A DNA stretch of 64,000 nucleotides. It comes from Ganoderma boninense. Taxonomy: Eukaryota; Basidiomycota; Agaricomycetes; Polyporales; Polyporaceae. The number at the start of each line of letters is the position of its first letter. Positions within the stretch are counted from its first letter, which is position 1. Location of the stretch: NCBI GenBank assembly GCA_002900995.3, contig CM035310.1, positions 696,771 through 760,770 of the forward strand. Reading direction: 5' to 3'. Positions 21,877-35,148 of the stretch are shown here, one piece after another. The notes under the pieces are model-generated. The model saw only the letters and a program-made list of their open reading frames with translations, was not told where the DNA came from and ran no database searches. The position numbers were made by a program, and so were the translations under genes.

Positions 21877-24800
21877 GGCTGGGGACGCCGTGAGGCTGAG
21901 GATGATGCGGAGACTGAACGCAAGGGGGGGAAGAGCTGTACCGGTCGGCGGGTGTCGAACCGGAGCGAGGAGGAGATATATGCGTGCGCGTAATGGACAG
22001 CGATAATACGCGAACACCACCCGCCACGAAGGGCCCAGAGGAGCGGGTAGCAGGAGCCTGGGAGCGGGGCCACGTCTGCCATATCTAATCCTTGAGGCAG
22101 GAAGCGTCGAGTGTCGGCGTGCCGGCGAGGGGCCCTGCTGGGATTCTCCCCAAATGGCCTCCATCCCTCTCCGAAGCTGATTGCGTCTGCCCTCCTGGGA
22201 ACTTACGTGACTGCCCGTCCCTCCCTCCATTGGCCACTTCCCTTGTCTGCGCGACTCTCCCAGTGCCACCCCGGGGCGAATCCTGATGCCCTCTCCACCC
22301 CGGCCCCCCGTGCGCCCTGCGGAGATCCCTCCTCTCTGGCGGAGTCGAGCCCCCACAGGCGCGCGCGCCAGGGAATGCCCGAGCCGAACATCGACGATTG
22401 TGCGGGAATGCTTCCTGCACGCCCGAACAAGAAGCAGACCCCGTTGGCGCTCGCCCCAAAGCTGGCAGCGCCCAGCCTGAGCACATGTCGCACCTTCGCT
22501 TGCGATCTGGAAACATCGTCCAATGCCAGGGCCCCCAAATGCCGCACTTTCAAAACACATGTCCTCCGACGAGCGGTCGCAAGCCCTCCACCTCAGGCTC
22601 TCCAGACTCCAGTACTTACCGCTGCTGCTCTTGGAAACCTCGGAGGCGGCGATCAAATAATGCTCGGTTCGTGCATCGGGCAGGGCTGCTGGGATCGACA
22701 TACGATACGCGCAGACCCTGGTTGCCAGTCCGCGCGTGGAAAACATTCGGCTACCCTCCGCACGGAGGGAGATGGACGAGGCAAGTACCCCGGGGCCCGC
22801 TTCCGTGTCTTTAGGTGCATATGAGTTGCGCGTGGACGGGACGGGAGGAGCGCACATCCACTTGTCGAAGTCACACCAGAGCGCCCGGAGAATCGGGCGT
22901 GCCAATCGATCGGAGGCCCGGCATCGAGATAACAAATTCGAAGGTGGGGGAGGCTCCTCCCGTCCCGAATGCAGAAAACTTCGCCCTCGCGGGCTGCAGG
23001 CCACCGCGCCCTGCATTGTGCACTCCGCGAGAGGTGCCCTCCAGCCCGTCACCGTGCCCTCGTCGCGCCAGCCACAGAAGACCGCGAGCACGCGCCTCCT
23101 CCACACACGCCAGGCTGAGGCAGCTCGCGGCAGAAGGCGTCAAGATGTCTGCGTTGGATGGGGTCCACCGTCCATCAGACCACGTCTATCCTGACGCGCC
23201 TGCCTGCGGGCGCTGCGGCTTCACTGGGGGCCCATTCATTCGACATTTTCAGCCGACATGCAGTTCGCACGGAACGATATACGCAATCACTCACATTGAC
23301 GACGAGCGTCTTCGACGCCGGGCCTACGCGAATCGTCGCGAGACGCGCGGAACCCGCTCGAAATGTCCAAGGCCCACGGGCCCAATAAGCTCGTCTTCGC
23401 CGATGCGAACTCTGTGCGGACCGAAGCAGAAACCTAAAAAACACACCAGTGACGACGTCCGCTGATGATGCACAGCTCGCTCGGCGCGCTGGCGGGACGG
23501 GCGTAACCGAGGTGGCGCTGCAGCAGCGCACACCTCCTCGGTCCTCGAGTCGACGCGGGGAGACAGACGTTCCTGAGTTTAGGCTGAGGGCCCGCGTACA
23601 TATGCGCAACGCCATGCGAGCCGGAAGGGTCGCAGAGGACACACAGCGTGGATTTGCGAATCGATGGCTCGATACCGATGCGCCCGAGCCCGCGAGCCCG
23701 CGAGACGCGGAGATAGCCCATCCCGAACCGTTTAGCGCGAAAGCCCGGTCGCGCGGCAGTCATGGTGGCACCGTAGCCGTAGCCAGCCTAGTGCCCACTG
23801 CAAGGGTACAGTTGATCGAGTGGGCGAGTATGTACCGCGGCAGTTAGCTTCTGCACCGCCTCGGCGTTGCGTGCACGCTGCAGGTCCAATGTGGTCGGTC
23901 CGCCGCGGGGGATTGGCGTGCGTCACCGTGTGTTGCCGGGAGGGGAAGAGGGGGGGGCTGGCGGGGAACCAACAATGCACCGTGACCCTTGGCCTGGGGG
24001 TGACGGTGACAGCCCCCGCCTTCGCGTTCGCCTTGGTGTTCTTCGTCTTCGCTGTCATCGCTCCTCCATCCATCTCGGGGTGCCCTGGCCTCCTTGACGC
24101 GTCTTGCCGGACCGCCCGTCAACTGCAGTAGCTTCTCCTGAGACGCGGAGTGGCGGGGCCGTCGGGGATCTGGGCTTCTCGCTGGTAGTCGGAGAACGTT
24201 CTGAGTTGCGTGCGTGTGAGCTCGCGCGCGGGGGGCCCGAGCGTGCCTCGGGTTTCTGCCGCTCAGTCGGAGATTCGTTGGGCTGGGGTGGGAGGCGGGC
24301 CTTGCAGGCGGAGATTGTACCTTGCTGCAGGCGACCTTGCCGGGGGCTCGTGACGAGCAGCAGTGCAGATGCGCGCGTTGTGAATGGGCGCGTGAACTGC
24401 TTCGGAAGAGCTCTGTGTGAGAGGCGGTCGCTTCTCTTTCGCGCGAAGGGAGTCGCGGGAGGCGTTCAGGAACGGCATGCGGTATAGGCGAGGCTAAAGT
24501 CATAGTGTACGTAGTAAGTACGACAATTTGGGCCGTGCGCAAGTTTTGTCGAACAACTGAGGCCGTCGCTCGCATTTAACTTATCTAGACGTCCACAGGA
24601 AACGAAATGAGAATTCAGGTCAACGTAACGAGCAAATGAAATGCCCACCCTTTTTTAACCATTGTGTCTACCAGACGTCGGATTAAATCCTCCTTGAGAA
24701 TCATTCCCACAGTCATAATGAACGCCACTGTTGGTTGTAGCTTGCACGGAACGTTGAGTTTCCTTATCGTCCGATCAGTGCTGGCGGAAACAGAGGACGA

Positions 24801-25103
24801 GAATAATTAAAGCGTTTCAAGACCGCGACCAGAGCAATTTCATCCATAAGACAAGTCAAAAAAAGCTGAGTACCAGACAGAGATTCAGAACGAGCACACA
24901 TATAGAGCCAAGCTCGAGGTCGTCGTGGTTCAAGAAAAAGATCCGCAATTTGGCCCGAAACGGCGAAACCTGCTCCGCAACCAACGCCGTCAATTGAGAT
25001 AAGATAAGATTCGGCGCCTCTTACCCGATCGCTCGATGAGTCCGCGTGAGTGCGCTCTCCCAGCGATTTTTCCGTTTTACGTCCTCGTCTCGTCTCCGTC
25101 GCC
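21877..25103. other. Long intergenic region between divergent TF and La genes
   Basis: About 3.2 kb upstream of both the minus-strand transcription factor and the plus-strand La gene. No gene is supported. The transcription factor frame stays open upstream of its ATG for several hundred codons, but that translation is Arg/Gly/Pro-rich with no domain and looks like a GC-composition artefact. A long regulated 5' region or unseen 5' exons of the factor would fit. Confidence 0.4.
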
Positions 25104-27073
25104 ATGTCCGCTGCTGCTGCTGTCGCTGAGCCTACAGAGGTCTCGAAAGTCGATGAGGAGGACAAGAAGATGACCGCCGCACCCGCCGAGGCGGAGACGG
25201 AGGACCAGAAAAAGCAGAGGGCGGTGCGCCAGGGTGTGTCTCCATCTCCGTTCGTGTTGCGGATCGCCAGCTCGAGACGGTTCTGACATGCGGGGTGTTG
25301 ATTTTTACAGTGGAGTTCTACTTTGCGGACTCGAACCTGCCGTTCGACAAGTGTGTATGCGCCTGGGGGAGAGAGGTGCTGCTGAGCGCTGAGCGATGTG
25401 ATGTTCATACAGGTTCATGTGGACGCTCCATACCGCCAACGCGGAGCACTGGGTGCCCGTCAAGACCGTCGCGTCGTTCAAGCGCATGCGCGAGTTCCAG
25501 GGGCTCGGCAACGACTGGGTCGTCGACGCCCTCAAGACGAGTGAGGAGCTCGAGCTCGACGAGACCGGGGAGAACGTGCGCAGGCGGACAGAGGTGCAGC
25601 CGCCCAAGGGCCAGTTCGAGCGGTCCGTGTATGCAGTACGTGGGGGGGGCCGGTTCTTCGCTTGTGTGACTTGCGCTCATGTTTGCGGTATCGGCGACAG
25701 AAAGGGTTCGGCGACGAGGAGCCGGGGCTGCAGAAGAAGCTGGAGGCGTTCTTCAACGGGTACGGGCGGACGAATGCGGTGCGCATGCGGCGGACCGAAG
25801 GGACGAAGGAGTTCAAGGTGTGTGCCTCACCTGCGACTGCACACGCGAATTCCTTACGGAGTGTACCACTGGTTCATGCTACTTGCCCGGGTAGGGCTCG
25901 GTCTTCGCTGAGTTCGCAGACTTTAAGTCCGTCGGCGTGTTCCTCGACGCGGACCCCAAGCCGTCGTGGAACGGCGAGGAGCTTCTTACCATGTCGAAGT
26001 GAGTCATCGCTGGCCGTAACTCCTTCTATCTCCATTTACCGGCCACACATTTCTGATGAACTCTGTGTAGAGAGGCGTACTGCGACATGAAGATCAAGGA
26101 GAAGGGTCTCACGGGGAAGGCCGCCGACCTTCGGCGACAGTCGATCGCCGGCGCGGGGCGCAAGGGCTTCAACGCATTTGCCGAGATGGCACAGAAGGAG
26201 AAGGGCGGGAGGAAGGGCAAGAGCGACGACAAGCCCAAGCAGGAGGTCTACCTCGAGTTCCTCGGGACTCGCATCCGTGTACACGAGGAGGACGGCGGGA
26301 GCGTAAAGCCGGAGGACGTCCCCGCCGTCAAGGGTGCCTCGCTCAGGTTCGACGGCGCGTTCGACGAGGTGAACTTTGACGAGATCAAGGTCTGTCGTGC
26401 TGGAACGCTGGTCTCTGCAGCGAAGGATGGAAGATGGAACTAAATATACCTTGCGCCGCGCACACAGGCCCCCCTCAAGGAGCGGTTCGCCCGCGTGCCG
26501 TTCGTCAAGTACACGAAGGGCGATGCGACCGGGCTCGTTGGCTTCGACAAGGTGCTGTCGGAGGACGACATGGACTTCGTGAAGACAACCCTGAAAACCC
26601 TCAGCGGGAAGGACGTCTCGTGGGTTGTCCCGGACGGTCAGTCGACACCTCTAATCACCTCTCACTGCCTTGAACACCACATCTGACACGTTTCGCCCAA
26701 TGCAGAGGATGCGGAACGCGCGTTCCAACTCGAGCGAGCTGCCTCTGCGGCAAAGCGCGTTTTCTCCTTCCAGAATCGCGATTCACGTGGCGGTCGTGGC
26801 GGTCGCGGCGGGCGAGGGGGTCGTGGGGGCCGTGGGGGTCGTGGAGGCCGCGGCGGTCGCGGTGGCGGACGCGGCGGCCAGCGCAACGGCGATGACCGTA
26901 CCGAAAAGTCCGGCGACTCAGCTGCGGCTTCATCATCGACGAACGGGGAGCAGGCGGGTGAAAAGCGCAAACGCGCCGTCGAGCCCGACGGCGGCCCGAA
27001 CATGGGTGTCCGTGGACAGGGCGTCCCCGTCATCCAGTCGTCGAAAAAGGCCAAGACAGAAGGCGACTCATAG
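25104..27073 (+). CDS. LHP1: La RNA-binding protein (RNA polymerase III transcript chaperone)
   Basis: Eight exons (25104-25233, 25311-25350, 25413-25635, 25701-25817, 25895-25998, 26071-26389, 26468-26636, 26706-27073) join in frame to 489 aa. La proteins bind the UUU-OH 3' ends of new RNA polymerase III transcripts such as pre-tRNAs and U6. The La motif begins at about residue 43 (V-E-F-Y-F-A-D-S-N-L-P-F-D-K-F-M-W). It is followed by an RRM (about residues 120-210, with a G-S-V-F-A-E-F core) and a second RRM-like region (about 275-380). The C-terminus has an unusually long, uninterrupted run of R-G-G repeats encoded at 26.79-26.88 kb, then a basic tail ending in K-K-A-K-T-E-G-D-S. The LHP1 symbol follows the yeast name. 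Confidence 0.93.
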
Positions 27074-29167
27074 CAGGCTCTGCAAGCGTGGTGCTTCATC
27101 TGGCAGTCGCCACCCGTGCTTGACGCGCGGCAAAAGGCAGGCGACAGATCATGTCGAACTCTCGGGCGTGGGCGACGCCCGATTTCGACGGAGTCACAGG
27201 CAAAAAATAAAAGATTGAAGGTGGACTGTTTTTGCTGTAGTTGTACCCCGGTAAATATTCGCATATGTATCCCGTGCTTGATTCACGCCTTTTTTGCTCT
27301 ATAGCGTCACCAATGCAATGCAATTCCGTTCACCTATTCTCTCCTACGCTCGGCAACATCCCCACAGACCGATGGCTTGGGCTTTTCCCGAGGCATGGGC
27401 GCCGCATCGGGAGGTATCAAGGCGTGCAAGCACACAATTCGGGGCGTGGCACGATAACCATTGACAAACGGGGGCGCCTGGACGGAGCCCGGTGACTTGG
27501 GACGACATCATCGGCCGATTTGCCAAGCTCACGTCTCGCGCGTCTGCTTTTCCTGCATCGGCAGATCGAGAAAAACGCCGACGCGAGCATCGTCATCATT
27601 GACAAGACCCAAACGCGTGGCCCGTGGGTGCTCGACTTTCCATCGGACGGCGGGCGACGTATCAGACCCTTCTGCTGCGGCAGCATTCGACCCCCTTGCA
27701 CAGAACACGATTGCGCCTAGGCCACTCCCGACACATGGGGCAGCGCGGCCCACCTGTGCCTGGTCTGCGCCGCACTGAAAATCCATTTCCATTCAGATAT
27801 GCACATCCCTGCGACGGACGGTGGCTATGCCTATGCCTGGACGAGGGATGCCATAACCTACTTAGCATCCCAACGTCCGATTTCGCCTCCGACCGAATCC
27901 CACCAGGCATTCCTGCGATCGGACAATGAACGGGCCCATGCCCAGAAGACGGGAACACCCCAGTACTTCCGCCGGGACGCGCCCCTCCCCCCCTTTACCC
28001 TGTGGCCTGCCACTCGTACGTCATCTGTACGCAGAGCGGTAGACCGCAATGCGGCAGGCTGACGCCGCCACAGATACGGCGTCGACTATCGCAGGGGACC
28101 CTCGATTGCCGCCACCCCGAGCCCGGGCCCGGGCCCAAGGCCCACAGGCTGCTGCAGGCCATGGACAGGACGCTGAACGTACGCCCACGTGAGCGAGAAA
28201 GAACAAAGCCTATCATCGTCAGAGAACCCGCCACGGCGCCCCACGAGCTGGACGTCCTTGTTCGAATTCGTTTCGCCGTATCATCCCGGGCGATTCAGAA
28301 GAGCGGCGTCCCAGGAGCGGGATCGACGCCCCGCAGCGCGATGGGCGGCGGCTCGCCCGCGTTTTCGTTTCCTCCATGAAGCTCGTTGAGACGTGTGCGC
28401 GCGAGCGAGCGGACCTCTGGCCCGGCGGTACCGACCAGTGTGTTCGTGCTGGAGACGCAGACGCGATGCACGGGCATCACGACTGTTGAATGATCAGCTT
28501 GAACTCTAATTTACTTTGCCAGGTCCAGGGTCGGCAGTCGAAGGCGGCGAGCCCGAACAGCTCGGAAGAGCTCTACTACAACGGGGTTAGGGACTGGGCC
28601 TTCCGTCCTGCCCCCGGACGAAGCACAACATCACGATCGCCAGGTGCGATAACTAGCTTAGCATCAATCGCGAACTACGAGTCGGGCCTGTCAGGCAAGC
28701 TACAGGCTTCGCGCCCTTGATGCATGATGACGCGCCGCTCCGAATCGGAGCGGGAGTAATGGAATCACCAGGTAAGTGAGTATCCTGTACTCAGGAGGGA
28801 TCAGACACCAAATCACATGGAGGAGGAAGATCTGCAGGTATGTATGTATGCACGCTCGCCTTGAAACCCGACGCACTGAAGTTGGTGGGAACGAGCGAAG
28901 TTGCGTCTGGCGGATTCGCGCCGGGAGTGCCGGCCACTCAACGAGCGCACCAAATTCCGCCGTGCACAGATCACAAGGTGGGTGTTTAAATGCACAGAAC
29001 TTGCGCGGAAAATCTTCGGCGGGTGCGTCTGACCCCCCGCCCTCTTGTGCAGATATTCAGCACGCATCATGTGCGCAGGCCGCGTCCTGCTCGTTAGCGA
29101 GTTCAAGAATGGTATAAATGCAGGAAGGTGTCGCAAGGATGCTCCGGGTAGACTTCCTGCTGTCGAA
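27074..29167. other. Intergenic region without recognised gene
   Basis: Only short, overlapping open frames on both strands without domains or splice support. It contains the La 3' region and the 5' flank of the esterase gene. Confidence 0.45.
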
Positions 29168-31115
29168 ATGCGCCTTCTGACTTTTCCTCTTCCAAGAGTC
29201 GTGCTCGCATCAGTCATCCTTGCGCTTCACGCCGGGGCCGCTCCGTCGAGCTCAGGTTCTACTGAACACTTAGAAGCAGGGACGGTGATCTCGACTGATC
29301 ACCCTCTCATTCATTTCCATGGACGTTGGGACGCTTCCCCCGGCACCTGGTGGTGAGTCCAATCTTCCCGTTTCTCTTCCCTTCCTTGCGCTAGAATGGC
29401 GATCTCTCCCAACCATTCAGTTGGAGGTTATATCCCACGTGGATACCTGTTGACCGTTGCGAACATCTCTCTTCTGCTTGAATGCTTTTCTTACAATTCA
29501 CTCATGTGCGGATCACGGCGCAGGACAGGGTCGGGCTTCAAGTTGCACGTTCAGGACTTGACGTCGCTCACGCTCAACCTGGGGCCGCACACCACTTCCC
29601 CGCTTGCCAGCATCGGGGTGTCAGTCAACTACGAGCCCTTTTACACGGTGAACGTCACAGAAGGGTCCAATGCCATCCCGCTACAAGGTTGCGGTGGTTC
29701 TACCTCCCTAAACTCCACACTGACAGGAAGCTTGGAGGAGGGTCGGAAGACGATGACTAACAAGAGCCTTTTGCGGATAAACGTCGAGGGCTGGCAAAAC
29801 AACCGCATCAACCTCGAGACGATCGTTCTCAACAAGGTATGTGTTCCATTCAAGATGACATGAGAATAGTGCCTTCCGGGCAAAGCTGACGTGCTGTAAT
29901 TCCAGGGCGCGAAACTCCTGCCATACGTGCCTTCGAAGCTCGCATTCCAGTTTATCGGGGACTCCCTTTCCGCCGTGAGCCTTATGTCCCCATGCTTCAC
30001 ATATTCTATGGATCCCGCTGATTCCGTGAGATGCACCAATCGTAGGGACAATTCATGCCCCGGGGCGTGGACCAAGCATGGCCGTTCTTGACGGGAGAAT
30101 TCTTTCGGGCCGAGCACAATATCAACGCCCAGCCCGGCGCGGCATTGACCGTATGCGCGTTCAACTACGTCGCAGCAATTAGAAAGAGAGGCTGAGACTT
30201 TTGGTTAAGGACATTGTTTCTTACGGCAACGAGCATGGCATCTCGTACCAATATTTCAAGGCAGGTCTCTCTGAATGCCGGATTCTAAGTCTCTTAACCA
30301 TCACTCAGACAGAAGATACTGGCTATTTCTACACGACGGACCACAACTATACAACTCCGTGGAACTTCCTGCGTGACCGTCCCGAACCAACCCATGTCGT
30401 CGTGCACATTGGGTGAGCATGTCGCATTCTACCAGCTGCTGCTTGTGTATTGATAGTCTCTCACTCTATTGTGTAGCGCGAACGATGCAGCGCAAAACGT
30501 CGCGGCCGACGCATTCGTACAAGTGCGTCTTCGATGCGCTGCAGTCTCCGTTTATACACAAGCCAAAGCATCTCTCTTCAGACTTTTCTGACATTCCTAG
30601 GCCGCCTACGAGGGCTGTACCCAGCTGCGCCATTCTTCGTATTCACGCCGGTACGCACTTGTGGTGTTTGATGCTCCAAGCCTATGCAGCGGAGTTGACG
30701 AAGCCGATTGGGACAGTGGGGCTGGCCAAATGCAGACGGGTCGATCAGCTACTACTACGACGGCCAATATGAGCGTATAGTAGGCGAACGGTACGTCCTT
30801 GTCTCTGCTCAGTATGCCAGAGCGGAGCAAGGACTCGCGTTACTTATAAACGGCCTTCTGTCTGTTCCATCTCTCCGGACCCCATGTCGTCAGCCACCAA
30901 GCGGGTGATACGAACACATTCCTGGTGAATACCACTGGATGGGTAGCCTGGGAGGATGTATTTCCCGAGTGAGTTGCGCTAGAATTTCGAGATCTTCAAA
31001 TCTACTTCCGGCATCTAGCTGACCTTCGTGAACCAGCAACCAGCATCCGAATGTTCTAGGGCACCAGAAGATCGCGGGGCTTTTCGAGAGGTGGTTATCA
31101 GATTGGGGTTTGTAA
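29168..31115 (+). CDS. Secreted SGNH-type carbohydrate esterase (CE2-like)
   Basis: Probable extracellular acetyl esterase acting on plant cell-wall polysaccharide. Translation from ATG 29168 gives an N-terminal signal sequence with a hydrophobic V-V-L-A-S-V-I-L-A-L core. A jelly-roll-like domain follows (F-H-G-R-W-D-A-S-P-G-T-W-W then T-G-S-G-F-K-L after an intron ending at 29523), as in CE2 esterases. The catalytic SGNH domain shows F-I-G-D-S-L-S-A with the nucleophile Ser at about 29.97 kb and V-H-I-G-A-N-D in block III. The last exon gives D-N-Q-H-P-N, carrying the Asp and His of the triad. F-T-P-W-G-W-P-N-A-D-G is formed across the splice near 30.65/30.72 kb. The gene has about ten short introns and looks intact, with TAA at 31113-31115. 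Confidence 0.85.
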
Positions 31116-32762
31116 CCCGAGGCCGCATGGTGTTCGTTTCATCGATGTCGGCGGAGTAGAAAAGAAAACTGTAAACATTCGGGGGTTCTACAGCCTGAAC
31201 CAGAAATGTGACGCACACGGAGCGCGTGCACTACCATTGCAACCAAATACACACTGGGATTATTGCCGCCCAAGGTTAATCATGAGCATCTGCTCGTTTT
31301 ACACGATCACGTGTGGTTTTGTGGACGCGTTTTCGACTCGTTTCGTGCTGCAAAAATCGGAAAACGCAGTGCATCAATGAAATATGTATCTTGACCTCCT
31401 TCCACCATGTCCCTTTCCCTGCTGCCCTAGATACAGCCTCTTCGACCTACCAGAGGGACGTCCAAACGCAACATATGGAGTCAGTACAGCTTTATCCACG
31501 CTGAAAAGTGACACTAACACCGCATACCTAGTCCACTTAGACAGCATACACCCTAACACCAAACCCAGACGACCTTGATCCCTCTTAAGGAAGACACCTT
31601 GCCTGACAACTTGGGATGTGAAATGTCTGATTCGGACAAGGCCAGACTTCAGATTTGAAAATGAAGCTGCCGTGGAGACATTTTTCGAAAATACCACTTA
31701 ACTTGCAATGGCACAACCCTGAATAGCCCCCAAATTACTTGAACCTCGTTCGCATCACAATTGCCAGCGGGCTTCGCGGCCAGCCTTCGCCACTATCTGG
31801 AGCTGTCGGCGTCATGGAATCACCACATTGCGCGTGCCAACACTCGCAAGCTCCCGAAACATTGCTGGAGAGCAAAGTAATTAGTTCTACTCAGATTCAT
31901 CGCATCGCGGTAGAATCTGAACTCACGGTAAGTACTCTCTTTCAGGCTACTAGCCACCGGCCAGACCCTGCCTTTGACTTTCAGACCCTCAACAATAACA
32001 ATTCACGACTCGGATGGCAGCCAGCATATCAGCAAAACCCATACTTTTTTACAGGTACTGGTGACGCCGTCCCTCTGCAGGCGATGCAGTCGCTTTGCAG
32101 GCATTCAGGTAGTCTAATATAGACTGCTTGAACACGCGCCTACGTTTGGACTGCATCATCTGCAAAATGGGCGCACTGGTCCAAATGCAGTCCGTGCAGT
32201 GGAACGTGTATTTTGCTGATGGCCAGCAAACCCAAATCAGTGGAATGTGAGTCGTGCCTCACTCTTAGGATGTCTCATCCAACTTCATGAAGGTCGATTC
32301 CTTCCAACGCATTCTATAGCGGAAGACACAGCAGTTGCAGTGCTATAGTACTAGTGTTGCTTGTATGGCTAAATGCCGCCGGCACCGCCATATGCGGTAA
32401 GTCCCTTTTGGCTCGGCGTGGCCCGCCAACAGCAAGTTGGCCCGCACAACCCTCATTCCGTCAACAGGGGGCCACCCCGACAGCGCCTCGGAAGGCTGCA
32501 ACGTCAGCACCATCCACCTCTCAGCTGCGGCTTGTCTACTAGAACGTCTCTCTCGGAAAGTCCAGCACACCGGCCGAGGCAGTGAGCGCGTAGCCGAGTT
32601 ACCGGACTAGCGGAAAGTTTCCACGTGACGCTGCCGCAAAACACGTTTATGAGTGGGGTCGCGAACAGGCGGTCCTCGCGATTCGGTGAGTCTCCGTCTT
32701 CCTCACCTCCACTCCAGCCGGTCTTGCGTCCCTCGCCTGCACCGCTCATTTTACCCCCACCC
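31116..32762. other. Intergenic region upstream of the acyl-CoA synthetase
   Basis: No gene is supported. A small inverted repeat (GGACTGCAT near 32150 with ATGCAGTCC near 32187) and a CACGTG E-box-like site at about 32622 are visible. The E-box lies about 140 bp before the synthetase ATG and may be a promoter element. Confidence 0.35.
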
Positions 32763-35148
32763 ATGTCGACAGCGAGCAAAAACAACATCTATGGCATCCC
32801 CGGCTCCGTCGAGCTCGGCGACAAGCCAGAGGGCCAGACCCGTGTCAGGCGCCTTGCCCTGACGAAGGACAAGCTCCTCACACAGCCTCTCGAGAGCATA
32901 TCTGTCGTGCCCGACATCCTCGACTATGCCGCTCGCACGCACGGCACCAAGAACTCGTTTGGCTGGCGCGACATCATCAACGTCCACGAGGAGAAGAAGG
33001 AGGTGAAGAAGGTCGTCGGCGGGAAGGAAGTGACCGAGACGAAGACGTGGAAGTACTTTGAGCTCAGCGACTACAAGTACCTCAACTTCGTCCAGGTCAA
33101 GGAGGCGGCGATGGAGGTCGCAGGGGGGCTGCTGAAGCTCGATGTGAAGAAGACGGACATCTTCAACGTCTACGCGGCCACCGGGTACGTCCTCTGAGCT
33201 CGCCCCCTTTGAGCTGCTGTTCATCCTCGCATTCCCCGCCTCGTGCCCCCCATATAGCCCGAACTGGCAGCTCATGTCCTACGGCAACAACCTTATTGGC
33301 ACCGCCATCGCCACCGCATACGACACCCTCGGCGAGTCCGGTCTCCAGCACTCGCTGAATGAGCCCGAGTGCGTCGGCATCTTCACCAATGCCGAACTGC
33401 TGCCGGTCGTCGCGAACGTGGCCGCGAACGTCCCGTCGCTGCGGCTCGTAATCTATGACGGAGACGCGAAGCCGGCGCTTGTGGACAAGATCAAGGCGGC
33501 ACGCGACACGATGCAGGTGCTGTCCATCGACGAGCTGCGCGCGCTCGGGAAGGGCACGTCTGCGGAGCAGCTCAAGGAGCGGCGCCCGGGCCCGGAGGAC
33601 GTGTCGTGCATCATGTACACGAGCGGGACGACGGGCCCGCCGAAGGGCGTCGTCATCGCGCACTACAACCTCGTCGCGTCCATCGCGGCGGTGTACACGC
33701 TGCTGGGGCACCACCTGAAGCCCGACGACACGTACATCGCGTACCTGCCGCTGTCGCACATCCTCGAGTTCGTCGTCGAGCTGTGCCTGTTCTACGTGGG
33801 GATGACGTTCGGGTACGGGCGCGTGAAGACGCTCACGGACGCGTCGGTGCGCAACTGCCCGGGGGACATCCGCGCCTTCAAGCCGTCGATTATGACGGGC
33901 GTACCCGCGGTGTGGGAGATGATCCGCAAGGGCATCATGGCGAAGATCAACGCGAGCGGGACGCTGCGCAAGAGCGTGTTCAGCGGGGCGTACACGATCA
34001 AGAAGGCGGGAGTGCCCGCTCTCAGCCAGCTTGTCGACTCGGCGGTGTTCAGCCAGATCAAGGCGGCGACGGGCGGGAAGCTGCGCCTCGCGCTCTCTGG
34101 TGGTGCTGCGCTCAGCGCCGAGACACAGGAGTTCTTGTCCATTGCGCTCGTGACCGTCCTCCAAGGTGCGTGTTCCGTCCGTAGCGAACTAGAGTGAGCG
34201 CTAGCCTAACTGGGTGCGTTTAGGATACGGGATGACCGAGTCGTGTGGAATGTGCGCGATCATGCCCCCCGAGTTCATGCAGTACAACACCGTGGGGTTG
34301 CCACTCCCGTCGATCGAGATCAAGCTGCTGGACGTGCCAGAGGCAGGGTACCTGTCGACAAACGACCCACCACAAGGCGAAGTGTGCATTCGCGGGCCAT
34401 CAGTCACGAAGGGTTACTTCAAGCGGGACGACCTGAACAACGACGAGAGCATATTTACGAAGGACGGCTGGCTGCGCACCGGTGACGTTGGCCAGTGGAA
34501 CGCGGACGGCACGCTCAGCCTCGTTGACCGGTGAGTTGGCTCGCAACTTTCTGTTGGGGTCTGGCTGTGCGGCCTGCGGTGCTTCGTCACCCCGCACCCA
34601 CATTATGTTCCGGGGCTGACGTATTTGCCTTCTCCCATCCCCAACCCCACAGAATTAAGAATCTCGTGAAGCTCCAGGGCGGAGAGGTGCGTATTCGTCG
34701 TGTCCTCCATCCGCGCCGTCGCTGACAGCCTTGCATGACATGACAGTACATCGCGCTCGAGCGCCTCGAGTCGATCTACAAGTCGTGCAACCTCGTCTCC
34801 AACATCTGCGTGCACGCCGACTCGAACGCGAAGCAGCCCATGGCGGTCGTCATCCCGCACGCCGAGCACCTCCGCCAGACGCTCAAGGACACCGCCGGCG
34901 TCGACGCGAGCAAGTCGCTCAACGAGCTCTGCCACGACAAGGCCGTCGTCGCGCTGTTCCTCAAGGAGCTCAACGCGATCGGCAAGAAGAACGGCTTCAA
35001 GCCGATGGAGCTCCTCCAGGCTGTCGTCCTCACGGGCGAGGAGTGGACGCCCGAGAACGGGCTCGTCACCGCCGCACAGAAGGTGCAGCGCAAGAAGGTC
35101 GCGGAGGCGTTCGCCGCGGAGATCAAGGCCGTGTACAAGTTCGACTAG
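32763..35148 (+). CDS. FAA1: Long-chain fatty-acid CoA ligase
   Basis: Activates long-chain fatty acids to acyl-CoA with ATP and CoA, feeding lipid synthesis and beta-oxidation. Five exons (32763-33184, 33258-34165, 34224-34530, 34653-34686, 34747-35148) join in frame to 690 aa, normal for eukaryotic long-chain acyl-CoA synthetases. Signatures are the AMP-binding P-loop Y-T-S-G-T-T-G-P-P-K-G at about residue 260, G-Y-G-M-T-E-S formed across the third exon junction, and D-G-W-L-R-T-G-D-V-G followed by R-I-K-N-L-V-K-L-Q-G-G-E. The last signature spans a 34-nt exon. The C-terminus (V-Y-K-F-D) has no peroxisomal PTS1 signal, so ER, lipid droplet or cytosolic location is more likely. The FAA1 name is by family resemblance. 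Confidence 0.93.

Noticed and set aside
22085..24575. Additional genes on either strand between the transcription factor and La
   Set aside because: Open frames overlap on all strands, lack domains and shift composition without splice logic, consistent with GC-rich non-coding DNA.
33163..34164. Minus-strand 333-codon frame
   Set aside because: It is antisense to the acyl-CoA synthetase AMP-binding exon. There is no domain, and His/Arg-rich composition is typical of a shadow frame.
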